From positions 186,001-250,000 of the forward strand of contig NZ_CADIKC010000001.1 of the NCBI RefSeq assembly GCF_902859805.1: 64,000 nt of DNA, given 5' to 3'. Positions 1 to 7,757 of the stretch are shown piece by piece. The position numbers were made by a program, and so were the translations under genes. Below the pieces are notes generated by a model. That model was not told the DNA's origin, searched no databases, and saw only the letters and a list, made by a program, of their open reading frames with translations. Origin of the DNA: Paraburkholderia sediminicola. GTDB lineage: Bacteria > Pseudomonadota > Gammaproteobacteria > Burkholderiales > Burkholderiaceae. How positions within the stretch are numbered: position 1 is the stretch's first letter; each line of letters begins with the position of its first letter.

Positions 1-173
1 ATGTATTCGGCGGCACCAGTTCGTACACGGTGGCGGACGCGAAATTCACGTTCAAGCCGACGAAGCTGAGTGAAGTCGGTATCGGCGTCGACAACATCTT
101 CGACGCGCGCTACTTCGTCTATCACCCGTATCCGGGCCGCACGTTTTACGTCGAAGCGAAGTTGCGTATGTGA
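1..173 (+). CDS. TonB-dependent receptor, C-terminal end only (partial)
   Basis: The reading frame enters from outside the window (first full codon at base 3) and stops at TGA 171-173, giving 57 residues. The segment reads as the last beta-strands of an outer-membrane TonB-dependent receptor: a 'VGIGVDNIFDARYFVYHPYP' stretch typical of the penultimate strands, then a terminal aromatic/hydrophobic strand (GRTFYVEAKLRM). Only the barrel end is present, so the substrate cannot be read directly. The PepSY protein follows after 98 bases and a PCu(A)C chaperone after that. Together these suggest a receptor for a metal (copper) or a metal-chelate such as a siderophore. Confidence 0.8.
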   Translation, partial: VFGGTSSYTVADAKFTFKPTKLSEVGIGVDNIFDARYFVYHPYPGRTFYVEAKLRM

Positions 174-271
174 ACACGCGATTGGCATGCGCGGTTTGCG
201 CTCACGAGTTGCAAACCAGCGCATGCAGCGCTGCGCACCCGATCGACCCATTTCTGCTTCAGGAGGATTGA

Positions 272-1765
272 ATGTCCACCACCACCGCACAACGCGCGAC
301 CTCGGCACCAGGCGCCGCGAACGCCGGCTACCGGACGCTCTGGCGCTGGCACTTTTACGCAGGACTCTTTGTGATGCCGTTTCTGGTCGTGCTCGCGATC
401 ACCGGCACGCTGTATTGCTTCCAGCCGCAAATCGAACCGCTGCTTTACCCGCACCGCCTGATCGTCGAACCGCAAGCCATGCCCAGGCTGACCGAAGACG
501 CATTGCTCGCCAAAGCCCGCGCGGCGATGCCTGCCGACGCGCGCGCGGTGACGGCACCCATTGCGAGCGCACTGGAGCGCAGCACCGAGTTCATTTTTCG
601 CCTCGCCGACGGCGAAAAACAGAGCGTCTATCTGAGCCCGTACAGCGGCGAAGTATTGGGCACGCTGAGCGTCGAGCACCGCTTCATGCAGGTGGACCGC
701 ATGCTTCACCGCAAGCTGCTGCTCGGCAAACCAGGTGAATTGCTGATGGAATTGGCCGCGTGCTGGACGCTAGTGATGATCGGCACCGGCATCGCACTCT
801 GGTGGCCGCGTGAGAAGACCACCGCACGCGCGGCGCTGGTGCCGCGCTTCTCGCTGCGAGGACGTCCGCTCTGGAAGAATCTTCATGTCGTGATGGGTAT
901 CTGGCTCGCGCTCGGTGCGCTCATCTTCGTGCTGAGCGGTCTGCCGTGGACAGGCTCATGGGGTAAGCAGTTCAAAGCGCTCGCGACCGCCGCTAATCTT
1001 GGCGCGCCGCCGGGTTCGTGGGGTGGCTTGCCGTTGCGTTCTGCCCTGCCCGGCGTGCGTGCTGACAAGCATGCGGGTACTGCGGACGCAGGCGCCGAAA
1101 CGCAGCAGGGCCACGGGGAACACAGCGCGCACCAGGCGAACATGGACTCGATGCCGGGCATGGTGATGGACGATCTGCCCTTGCCACTCACGCCGTGGGC
1201 TGTCGGCAACACGCCAGTGCCGCAATCCGCCGATGCGCACGCGGCGCAAGCGCTGCCGCTCGGACACATCGTTGACCTCGTCGCATCGCTGGGTGTTCAG
1301 AGCGGCTACGACATCGTGCTGCCTTCATCCGCGACAGGCGTCTACACCGTCTCGTACTTTCCCGCCGACCCGAAAGACGAGCGCACGCTGTACATCGACC
1401 AATACAGCGGCACGGTGCTGAAAGACATCCGTTACGGCGACTACGGCGCGGTGTCGAAGGCCGTGTCGTACGGCACGTCGTTGCATATGGGCCGCTATTT
1501 CGGCGTCGCCAATCAGATTCTCTGCGCTGTGATTTCGCTTGGCCTCGCGGGAATGGCTGTGACCGGCTTCGTGATGTGGTGGAAGCGCCGGCCGCAGCGC
1601 TCGCTCGGCGCACCCTCGCGCGAACGCGCCGCACCGCCGATGCGTGGCTGGAAAACCGGTCTCGTTCTGCTCGGCATAGTCTTTCCATTGATGGGCGCCA
1701 CGCTACTCGCAGTGTGGCTTGCCGACCGTACTATTTTTGGCCGCGCTACGCGGCAACCTGCTTAA
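272..1765 (+). CDS. PepSY-domain inner-membrane protein with Met/His-rich insert
   Basis: 497 residues, started at the ATG after a strong AGGAGG six bases upstream. The protein has about five transmembrane segments: residues ~27-50, ~160-178, ~205-226, ~410-435 and ~457-482. The two large periplasmic parts between them are of PepSY type. This architecture is that of the PiuB/FoxB-like family, some of which reduce ferric siderophores at the inner membrane beside TonB receptors. Residues ~281-301 form an unusual Met/His-rich stretch (HGEHSAHQ, then NMDSMPGMVMDD), the kind of sequence that binds copper in Cu proteins. It lies between a TonB receptor and a PCu(A)C chaperone. I infer a role in metal uptake or reduction, with copper more likely than iron. 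Confidence 0.85.
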   Translation: MSTTTAQRATSAPGAANAGYRTLWRWHFYAGLFVMPFLVVLAITGTLYCFQPQIEPLLYPHRLIVEPQAMPRLTEDALLAKARAAMPADARAVTAPIASALERSTEFIFRLADGEKQSVYLSPYSGEVLGTLSVEHRFMQVDRMLHRKLLLGKPGELLMELAACWTLVMIGTGIALWWPREKTTARAALVPRFSLRGRPLWKNLHVVMGIWLALGALIFVLSGLPWTGSWGKQFKALATAANLGAPPGSWGGLPLRSALPGVRADKHAGTADAGAETQQGHGEHSAHQANMDSMPGMVMDDLPLPLTPWAVGNTPVPQSADAHAAQALPLGHIVDLVASLGVQSGYDIVLPSSATGVYTVSYFPADPKDERTLYIDQYSGTVLKDIRYGDYGAVSKAVSYGTSLHMGRYFGVANQILCAVISLGLAGMAVTGFVMWWKRRPQRSLGAPSRERAAPPMRGWKTGLVLLGIVFPLMGATLLAVWLADRTIFGRATRQPA

Positions 1766-1801
1766 CGCCTCATTTCCGCCGCTAAAAACAAGGAACACAT
1801 C

Positions 1802-2251
1802 ATGAAGACGTCACGCAACCTTCTCCTCGCCGCCTTGCTGTGCGGATCATCCGTTCAGGCCTTCGCCGGCGCCGCGGCAACCGTGAGCGTATCGGATTGC
1901 TGGATCCGCGCGTTGCCGGGTGACCTGCCATCGGGCGGCTATTTCAAGGCCGGCAATACGGGCGATCAACCGGTCAATCTCACCGGCATCAGCACTGAAG
2001 CTTTCGGCATGGCCATGCTGCATCAGACGCAAAGCCAGGGAAGCACGTCTTCCATGGCGATGGTCCATCAGGTGGCGGTGCCCGCGCACGGCTCGCTCGT
2101 CTTTGCACCGGGCAACTATCACGTGATGCTGGAACAGCCGAAACAGCCGCTCAAGATCGGCACGACGATCCCGCTGACGTTCTCGTTCAGCGACGGCGAG
2201 AAAGTCACCGCCTCCTGTGCCGTGAAAAGCGCGAGTACGATGAGCCAGTAA
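1802..2251 (+). CDS. Periplasmic copper chaperone, PCu(A)C family
   Basis: 149 residues with a signal peptide (residues 1-22, cleavage near AFA). The family motif H-x10-M-x21-H-x-M is complete: H74, M85, H107 and M109. These residues bind Cu(I) and Cu(II). PCu(A)C proteins carry copper in the periplasm, for instance to the CuA site of cytochrome oxidase. The gene starts 36 bases after the PepSY gene, preceded by a purine-rich AAGGAACA, and is probably in the same operon. The next gene is a bufferin precursor, which strengthens a copper role for the whole block. Confidence 0.93.
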   Translation: MKTSRNLLLAALLCGSSVQAFAGAAATVSVSDCWIRALPGDLPSGGYFKAGNTGDQPVNLTGISTEAFGMAMLHQTQSQGSTSSMAMVHQVAVPAHGSLVFAPGNYHVMLEQPKQPLKIGTTIPLTFSFSDGEKVTASCAVKSASTMSQ

Positions 2252-2410
2252 CATGCCGGATAATTCATGCGGCAGGCTTAAAATCGGCTTACGTATGGCC
2301 CCGGCGCCACGAATCAGGCGCACCGTCCCAGCCCCGAAGCAGCCGATAGCGAAGCGACGGTTGAAATGGTGCGGCGAGTAATCCATCGCCGCTTACTCAG
2401 GAGAAGCAAA
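2252..2410 (+). promoter_or_regulatory. Leader between PCu(A)C gene and bufferin operon
   Basis: 159 bases with no convincing gene. The spacing is long enough to hold a separate promoter for the bufferin operon. I could not pick out a clear sigma-70 or ECF promoter by eye. A long open frame reads through from 2366, but the ribosome-binding site favours a start at 2411. Confidence 0.3.
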
Positions 2411-2674
2411 TTGAACTCGAAACTTAGCCGGCCGGCATTGATCGCCGCGGCCCTCGCAGGACTCGCGGCCACCGGCATCAGCGCAGCGCATGCGGACGAG
2501 AGGGTTCAGTGCTTTGGCGTCGCCAAGGCCGGCCAGAACGACTGCGCGAGCAAGACCGGTGTGCACGGTTGCGCCGGTGAGGCCAAGGTCGACAACGACA
2601 AAGGCGACTTCAAGACCGTGCCGAAAGGAACCTGCCAGAAGATGGGCGGCAAGTTCGACGAACAGCATTCCTGA
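2411..2674 (+). CDS. bufA: Bufferin precursor peptide (DUF2282, BufA1 type)
   Basis: 87 residues from a TTG start. TTG 2411 is chosen because CAGGAGA lies just upstream; the ATG at 2366 would add 15 arginine-rich residues ahead of the signal peptide. A signal peptide (residues 1-28, cleavage after AHA) is followed by a short mature part with four cysteines: C34, C45, C54 and C75. These sit in the family pattern [18 protein letters not shown] and PKGTC. DUF2282 proteins are exported RiPP precursors whose cysteines are modified by a DUF692/MNIO enzyme with its DUF2063 partner, and the modified peptide binds copper in the periplasm. Both partners follow directly, so the call is strong. Whether this one binds copper is inference. 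Confidence 0.9.
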   Translation: MNSKLSRPALIAAALAGLAATGISAAHADERVQCFGVAKAGQNDCASKTGVHGCAGEAKVDNDKGDFKTVPKGTCQKMGGKFDEQHS

Positions 2675-2708
2675 TGCCCATGCGGCGCTCCTGTGCCAGT
2701 CGGGGCCG

Positions 2709-3608
2709 ATGATGCATCCCCCCGTTCCTTCTGCCTGCGCGCCGCCCGGCATCGGTATCGGTTTGCGTCATGCCCATTACCGCGACTTCCTCGGTGCTAC
2801 GCCGGCGGTCGACTGGGTCGAGGTGCACAGTGAAAACTATTTCGGCGACGGCGGCTTCGATTTGCACGTGCTCGACACCGTGCGACGCGACCTGCCCGTC
2901 AGTTTGCACGGGGTTGGTCTCGGGCTTGGCTCGGCGAAACAGCTCGACCTCGCTCACGTTGCGAAGCTCAAACGTCTGATCGAGCGAATCGAGCCGGCTG
3001 TCGTCTCTGAGCATCTTTGCTGGGGCGCGACATCGGCTGGCTATCTGAACGATCTTTTGCCGATGCCCTTGACTGAGGCGGCGCTCGCGCTGCTCTCCGT
3101 GCGTGTCAGCGAACTACAGGACGCGCTCGGCCGGCCGGTTCTATTGGAAAACGTCTCCACCTACGTTCGATTCCGCGACGATCAGTACGGCGAGACGGCA
3201 TTTCTTGCCGAACTCGCGTCACGCACGGGTTGTGGCGTATTGCTCGACGTGAACAACCTGTATGTGAACCAATGCAATCATGGAAAGGACGCCGTCGCGG
3301 CCATGAACGCGCTGGCGATCGGCACGATTGGTGAAATTCATCTTGCTGGTCATCGCGTGACGGACATCGCCGTCATCGACGATCACGGCTCACGTGTCGC
3401 GAACGAAGTCTGGGCGCTTTATGAGTACGCACTGCAGCGGTTCGGTACGATACCGACGCTGATCGAGTGGGATACCGATGTACCGGCGTTAAGCGTTTTA
3501 CTCGACGAGGCAGGTCGCGCACGCGATATCCAGAAAACCGTTCACGGCGGGCGATCGGCACTCAGCCCTTCGACTCAATACGAAGCCGGCAATGCGCACA
3601 CCGCTTGA
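2709..3608 (+). CDS. bufB: MNIO (DUF692) iron enzyme that modifies the bufferin precursor
   Basis: 299 residues of the DUF692 multinuclear non-heme iron oxidase family, a TIM-barrel related to xylose isomerases. The expected metal-ligand residues are visible: H40/E42 in EVHSENYF, H67 in SLHGVG, E101/H102 in SEHLCW, E147 in LLENVS, D180/N182 in LDVNN, H211 in EIHLAGH, D225/H226 in DDHG and E253 in IEWD. Such enzymes convert precursor cysteines to thio-oxazole-type groups. ATG 2709 (or 2712) starts 34 bases after the precursor. The ribosome-binding site is weak, so translation may be coupled. The 3' end overlaps the next gene by 17 bases. Confidence 0.92.
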   Translation: MMHPPVPSACAPPGIGIGLRHAHYRDFLGATPAVDWVEVHSENYFGDGGFDLHVLDTVRRDLPVSLHGVGLGLGSAKQLDLAHVAKLKRLIERIEPAVVSEHLCWGATSAGYLNDLLPMPLTEAALALLSVRVSELQDALGRPVLLENVSTYVRFRDDQYGETAFLAELASRTGCGVLLDVNNLYVNQCNHGKDAVAAMNALAIGTIGEIHLAGHRVTDIAVIDDHGSRVANEVWALYEYALQRFGTIPTLIEWDTDVPALSVLLDEAGRARDIQKTVHGGRSALSPSTQYEAGNAHTA

Positions 3609-4461
3609 GTCACTGCAGCGCATGTTTGCCGAATCGCTTGAAGGCGAACAGCGGCCTGTGCTTTCGCAACTGCAATGCACGGGGCGTGGAGTCGATTACG
3701 CGGAAGGTCGCGCGGACAGTTCTGGATGCGCCGCTGAACAAACACCCGGCGTCAGCGGCGATGGCAATGGCGCCGCCAACGAACTCGCGGACAATCTGCG
3801 CCGACGCATCGACCTCTATCGGAGTAGCATTCGCGCCAATCAGCGGACCGCACTCGCGAGTGCGTATCCAGTCCTGTTAGCGCTAGTCGGCGAAGACTAC
3901 TTCGATGCGTTGTCAGTGGTTTACGCAGAAGCCCATCCGTCACAGAGCGGCGACCTCAATCGCTTCGGCGCAGCGCTACCGGCTTTCATCGAAACCTACG
4001 AACAAGCCCCCCGTTTCCGCTATTTCGCCGACCTCGCGTGTCTCGAGTGGTCGCTGCATCTGGCCTACTTTGCCGCCGACGCTAACGCGCTCACGCAAGT
4101 GGAATGGGCCGCCATCCGCCCCGAGGAGTTGCTCGAAGCGAAACTGGCTGTGCATCCCGCCTGCGCGCTCATCGCTTCACCCTATGCGATTGCCGAGATC
4201 TGGGCAGCGCACCAGCCAGGCGGCTCCTTTCCGGCAAATCCCGAGTCACCGACCCATGCACTGGTCGTGCGACCACAATGGCGGCCGCAGATACTCGTTC
4301 AATGCCCCGCCGCACATGCTGCTTTCGATGCCTTGCAACGCGGAGCGACGCTCAATGACGCGCTCGACTCGGCGTTTGCAATCGATGCCGAATTCAATTT
4401 CACGTCGCAATGGCGCGCGTGGATCGCAGCCTCGGCGATTACAGGCCTCCAGCCCTTTTAA
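3592..4461 (+). CDS. bufC: DUF2063 partner protein of the MNIO enzyme
   Basis: 289 residues. Residues ~60-150 match the DUF2063 N-terminal helical domain ([26 protein letters not shown], shortened as [17 protein letters not shown], then VGEDYF). The family was once annotated as DNA-binding but acts as the substrate-recruiting partner of DUF692 enzymes in bufferin and related RiPP clusters. The first ~55 residues are atypical and low in conservation-like features, so the true start could lie further in. The gene overlaps bufB by 17 bases (start inside the bufB stop region), which suggests translational coupling and a fixed ratio of the two proteins. Confidence 0.88.
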   Translation: MRTPLESLQRMFAESLEGEQRPVLSQLQCTGRGVDYAEGRADSSGCAAEQTPGVSGDGNGAANELADNLRRRIDLYRSSIRANQRTALASAYPVLLALVGEDYFDALSVVYAEAHPSQSGDLNRFGAALPAFIETYEQAPRFRYFADLACLEWSLHLAYFAADANALTQVEWAAIRPEELLEAKLAVHPACALIASPYAIAEIWAAHQPGGSFPANPESPTHALVVRPQWRPQILVQCPAAHAAFDALQRGATLNDALDSAFAIDAEFNFTSQWRAWIAASAITGLQPF

Positions 4462-4480
4462 GCAGACCGCAGACCGCCCA

Positions 4481-4504
4481 GCCGGCGCCAGTGCCGGCGC
4501 CAGT
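4481..4504 (+). repeat. Two tandem copies of a 12-base GC-rich unit
   Basis: GCCGGCGCCAGT is repeated exactly twice, head to tail, just after bufC. Each unit contains the palindrome GGCGCC, so the RNA could fold into alternative small hairpins. It may be part of the bufABC transcript end. No U-tract follows, so I do not call a terminator. Confidence 0.5.
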
Positions 4505-4572
4505 GCCTTAACAACCTGCCGAACCTGTCCATCCAGAAGAATTTCGACCGCACCGTTGCCCTGTCCGCTCGT

Positions 4573-4601
4573 TTACGTTAAATTATGCTCGATTATGATC
4601 G
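4573..4601 (+). promoter_or_regulatory. Candidate DeoR-type operator: 10-base phased direct repeats
   Basis: TTATGCTCGA (4583-4592) is followed directly by TTATGATCGT (4593-4602). A weaker copy, TTTACGTTAA, lies 10 bases upstream. DeoR/GlpR-family repressors commonly bind tandem ~10-base repeats with TTCG or ATGNTCG cores. The position directly ahead of the DeoR-type gene suggests autoregulation. It also argues that the true start codon is ATG 4627 rather than ATG 4585, which lies inside the repeats. Confidence 0.45.
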
Positions 4602-4626
4602 TTTCGCAACCGAGCAGGGTAAAGTC

Positions 4627-5421
4627 ATGCAACGAACGCGACAGGACGCAGTGGACGGGCTTCTGCCCGAGGAACGGGAGCGGCTGATTCTGGAACGGCT
4701 GCGGGCACAGGGCCGCGTATTGGCATCCGAACTCGCTGCCGAATTCCAAACATCTGAACATACGGTCCGCCGCCACTTGCGCGAGCTGGCCGATCAGGGC
4801 CATTGCAAGCGCGTGTATGGCGGCGCCCTGCTGATCTCGCCTGCCGGCGTAGACGCCTCGGTCCGCATGCACGAAGCCGTGGATCGCAAGGCCTGCCTCG
4901 CCGTCGTCGCTGCGTCCATCGTCCGGCCCAAGCAGATCATTTTGCTGGACACCGGGTCGACCAACGTCGCGATTGCCGCGGCACTCCCGGACAACGCCGA
5001 TCTAACCGTCGTGACGAACTCGCCCGAGGCTTGCGCGCGGCTCCTGAACCGGCCGGGCTTCGACATCATTCTTGTCGGCGGCCGCATCGCGCGGCACGCA
5101 GCCGGCGCGACCGGCGCCACAGCCTTGCTGCAGATCCAGCAGATCAAGGCCGACCTCTGCTTTCTGGGTGCGTGCGCGTTCGATCCAGACGAAGGCGTCG
5201 CCGCGTTCGACGCTGAAGAGGCCGAACTCAAACGGGCGATGGTGCAGGCAAGCAGCCAGGTCGCCATCGCCGTCACTTCGGAAAAACTGATGACTGCTGC
5301 GCCGTTTTACGTTGCGCCGGCGCGCGCCGTGGACCACCTGTTCGTCGAAGCGGATGTGACGGCCGCGCGGCGTGCCCAACTCGCAGCGGTGTGCGACAAC
5401 GTGATGGTGGCGCGCTCATGA
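4627..5421 (+). CDS. DeoR/GlpR-family transcriptional repressor
   Basis: 264 residues from ATG 4627; an in-frame ATG at 4585 would give 278. An N-terminal winged helix-turn-helix (RLILERLRAQGRVLASELAA, then TSEHTVRRHLREL) is followed by the DeoR C-terminal sensor domain. That domain has the sugar-phosphate-isomerase-like fold, with LLDTGSTNVAIAAAL and VVTNSPEA segments. DeoR regulators usually sense phosphorylated sugars. The stop codon overlaps the ATG of the MFS gene (ATGA), so the two are co-translated and the repressor probably controls the transporter. Confidence 0.9.
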   Translation: MQRTRQDAVDGLLPEERERLILERLRAQGRVLASELAAEFQTSEHTVRRHLRELADQGHCKRVYGGALLISPAGVDASVRMHEAVDRKACLAVVAASIVRPKQIILLDTGSTNVAIAAALPDNADLTVVTNSPEACARLLNRPGFDIILVGGRIARHAAGATGATALLQIQQIKADLCFLGACAFDPDEGVAAFDAEEAELKRAMVQASSQVAIAVTSEKLMTAAPFYVAPARAVDHLFVEADVTAARRAQLAAVCDNVMVARS

Positions 5422-6596
5422 AAGTACTCGCTAATCCGGCCGGCACATCGTTCACGAAACCGCTCAAGGAGCGGGTCGCCACCCTCGGCGTGTTTCTCGC
5501 CAATGGATTCGGGATCGGCGCCTGGGCAGTCGAAGTGCCGCGCATCAAGGAAAGCCTGTCGCTCAGCGACACGTCGTTGGGGATCGCGTTGTTCGCCTTC
5601 GCGCTAGGGGCCATCATTGCGATGCCGCTGGCCGGACAGCTGGCGCCGCGCTTCGGCAGCGGCCGGGCCACCGCGCTGCTCGGCGCTGCGTTTGTCATCG
5701 CGCTGCCGCTGCCCGCCTTCGCACCGAACCTGGCGACGCTGTGTATCGTGCTCCTCGCGCTCGGCGCAGCGAACGGCGCGCTCGACGTCTCGATGAACGG
5801 CCACGCCAGCACAATCGAAACGCAGTGGAAGTCGCCCATCATGTCGTCGTTTCATGCGGCGTGGAGTGCGGGCGGCCTGCTCGGCGCGGCGACGGGCGCC
5901 ATGCTTCAGAAAAACGGTATTGGCGTAATCGGCGCTCTCGCGCTGCCGGACGTTTTCATCGCCGTCCTCATGGCCGCTGCAGCGATGCTGGCATTGCGTG
6001 ATCTCGGTCCGCGCGCGGCCGCGTCCTCGAGTGGCTTCGCATTGCCCAACGCCAAAGTGATGAAGCTTGCGCTGCTCGCGTTCCTTTGCATGATGGTGGA
6101 AGGCGCGGTGGCTGACTGGAGCGCGGTGTATTTGCGCGCTACCTTGACCGAAGCGGCCAGCGTCGCGGCGGTCGGCTATTCCGCGTTTGCATTCTCGATG
6201 GCGGCTTGCCGCATCGTCGGCGATGTGTCCGTGCGGCGCTTCGGTTCGAACAAGGTGGTCGGCTTCGGCGGCCTGCTGGCGGCGGCCGGACTCGCGCTGG
6301 TGTTGAGCCTGCCGACCGTGCTCACGGCTTGCGTGGGCTTTGCCATGGTCGGCGTCGGTCTCGCGAATATCGTCCCGGTGATTTTCAGCGCGGCGGGCCG
6401 CTCGACCGATACGCCGGCTGTTGGTGTTTCGATGGCGGCCACCGCGGGTTATGCCGGTTTTTTGGTGGGTCCGCCGTTGATCGGACTCGGTGCAGGTTTG
6501 CTTGGCTTGCGCGTGGCGCTATGCGTGCTCGTCGTGGCTACCATGGTTGTTTGTTTGACGGGGGGCAAGGCGGTGCGTGGTGGGAGTGCTGGTTAG
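5418..6596 (+). CDS. MFS transporter, YbjJ-like
   Basis: 392 residues from the ATG that overlaps the deoR stop by four bases. About twelve hydrophobic segments are visible, with MFS loop features such as GQLAPRFGSGRA after helix 2 and VSVRRFGSNKVVG near the middle. The opening (VFLANGFGIGAWAVEVPRIK) and the DALDVSMNGHA-like stretch resemble the YbjJ/FucP branch. In enterobacteria ybjJ is also paired with a DeoR regulator gene. The substrate is unknown. The last 78 bases overlap the convergent sterol-desaturase gene. Confidence 0.85.
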   Translation: MKVLANPAGTSFTKPLKERVATLGVFLANGFGIGAWAVEVPRIKESLSLSDTSLGIALFAFALGAIIAMPLAGQLAPRFGSGRATALLGAAFVIALPLPAFAPNLATLCIVLLALGAANGALDVSMNGHASTIETQWKSPIMSSFHAAWSAGGLLGAATGAMLQKNGIGVIGALALPDVFIAVLMAAAAMLALRDLGPRAAASSSGFALPNAKVMKLALLAFLCMMVEGAVADWSAVYLRATLTEAASVAAVGYSAFAFSMAACRIVGDVSVRRFGSNKVVGFGGLLAAAGLALVLSLPTVLTACVGFAMVGVGLANIVPVIFSAAGRSTDTPAVGVSMAATAGYAGFLVGPPLIGLGAGLLGLRVALCVLVVATMVVCLTGGKAVRGGSAG

Positions 6597-7412
6597 AACA
6601 CGCCGGGCTTGCGAAAGCAGCGGCCAGCTCAGCGCGCCCAGCAGTGAACGCGGTTGCGCGCCGTCGTCCAGACCGGTGGCCGGCCATTCGTGCTTCGAGG
6701 GCACCCAGAGGGTGCCGAACAGGTGATCCCACAGCGGCAGTAATTGCGTGAAGTTGTGGTCGTAATGCTCGGTGCGATTCGAGTGATGCAGGCGATGGTA
6801 TTGCGGATTGTTGACCCACGTCGTGAAGCGCCCCAGGTCGATGCGCAGATTCATATGCGCGAAGTAATTGCCGAACATGAAAATGATCCCGGTCACGCCG
6901 ACGATCCACGGCTCGACCCTGAACAGCACGCCGACCACTGGATAGAGCAGGCATCCCTTGAGGAGCACCTCGAGCCAGTGATGCCTGAACGTCACCGTGA
7001 TATTGAACTCGGCGGCACTGTGGTGCAGTGAATGCAGCTTCCACAGCACAGGCCATGCATGCTGCAAGCGGTGAAACGCATACTCCAGCACATCGAACGT
7101 CAATAGTACGATTACGATGGACGCCAACGCGCCCCATCCCCGCGAGGCCAGCACGACCCAGCCTCCGCCGAGCGCATTGACTAATGCGACACTGATCATC
7201 GCCATGAGCGGCCGCATGACTTCCGCGAATGCCATATACAGCGCCGCGTAGGCGACGTTAAAGCGCATCCCGGCGCGCGATTGCAATAAGTCGGCCGGCC
7301 AGCGGCGCTCCAGTGCCCCGCCCACGCCCATCATCAGCAGGGCGAGCGCGAAGGCGCCCAGCCAGTGGCTCGCGTGGTGCAGCAGTTCAGAAAATCCGCC
7401 CGATGCAAACAT
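6519..7412 (-). CDS. Sterol desaturase / fatty acid hydroxylase family protein
   Basis: 297 residues, an integral membrane di-iron enzyme. The three histidine clusters of the family are present: H114-x3-H118 (HRLQH), H127-x2-HH (HSLHH) and H206-x2-HH (HRLHH), with further H185 in NYFAHMN. Hydrophobic segments at residues ~15-35, ~52-90, ~95-112 and ~155-185 place the histidines on one face of the membrane. Bacterial members hydroxylate or desaturate lipids such as ornithine lipids, hopanoids or carotenoids; which one here is unknown. The 3' end overlaps the convergent MFS gene by 78 bases, and the final ~25 residues (Thr/His-rich) are encoded there. Confidence 0.88.
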   Translation of the reverse strand: MFASGGFSELLHHASHWLGAFALALLMMGVGGALERRWPADLLQSRAGMRFNVAYAALYMAFAEVMRPLMAMISVALVNALGGGWVVLASRGWGALASIVIVLLTFDVLEYAFHRLQHAWPVLWKLHSLHHSAAEFNITVTFRHHWLEVLLKGCLLYPVVGVLFRVEPWIVGVTGIIFMFGNYFAHMNLRIDLGRFTTWVNNPQYHRLHHSNRTEHYDHNFTQLLPLWDHLFGTLWVPSKHEWPATGLDDGAQPRSLLGALSWPLLSQARRVLTSTPTTHRLAPRQTNNHGSHDEHA

Positions 7413-7757
7413 GTGATTTCCCAGTCAATACGGTACGCTCAATCGCCTGGCCGCCCAACCTGGCCCGCGCAGGGTCGAGAACATTGGCCCATGACCTGCG
7501 GCGCGAACTGGCACGCTTACACGATCATATTCTGCAAACCGAAGTTCGTCAGCAGGAAGCCGATGTCCGCGATGAATTAGCCGAGACACATTGGCTGCCG
7601 GACGAACCGGTACGCGCGTGACCAGCGACATGTCCACTGTCACGCATGAGGCCGCCACGAGCAACAGCAGTGTGATGCGTGTGGGCGCCGCGGCAGTTTC
7701 GCACGCGTTACCCGGCATGGTGTGGGCGCTCACTGGAGAGTCGGTGTCATGGTGCGC
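7413..7757. other. 345-base stretch without a convincing gene
   Basis: This lies between the sterol-desaturase gene and the end of tadG, both on the minus strand. One minus-strand frame (7425-7733, about 102 codons) has a hydrophobic segment (ITLLLLVAASCVTVDMSL) but no ribosome-binding site, no family resemblance I recognise and an odd C-terminus. I regard it as probable remnant or chance. The promoter of the desaturase gene should be here. Confidence 0.4.
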
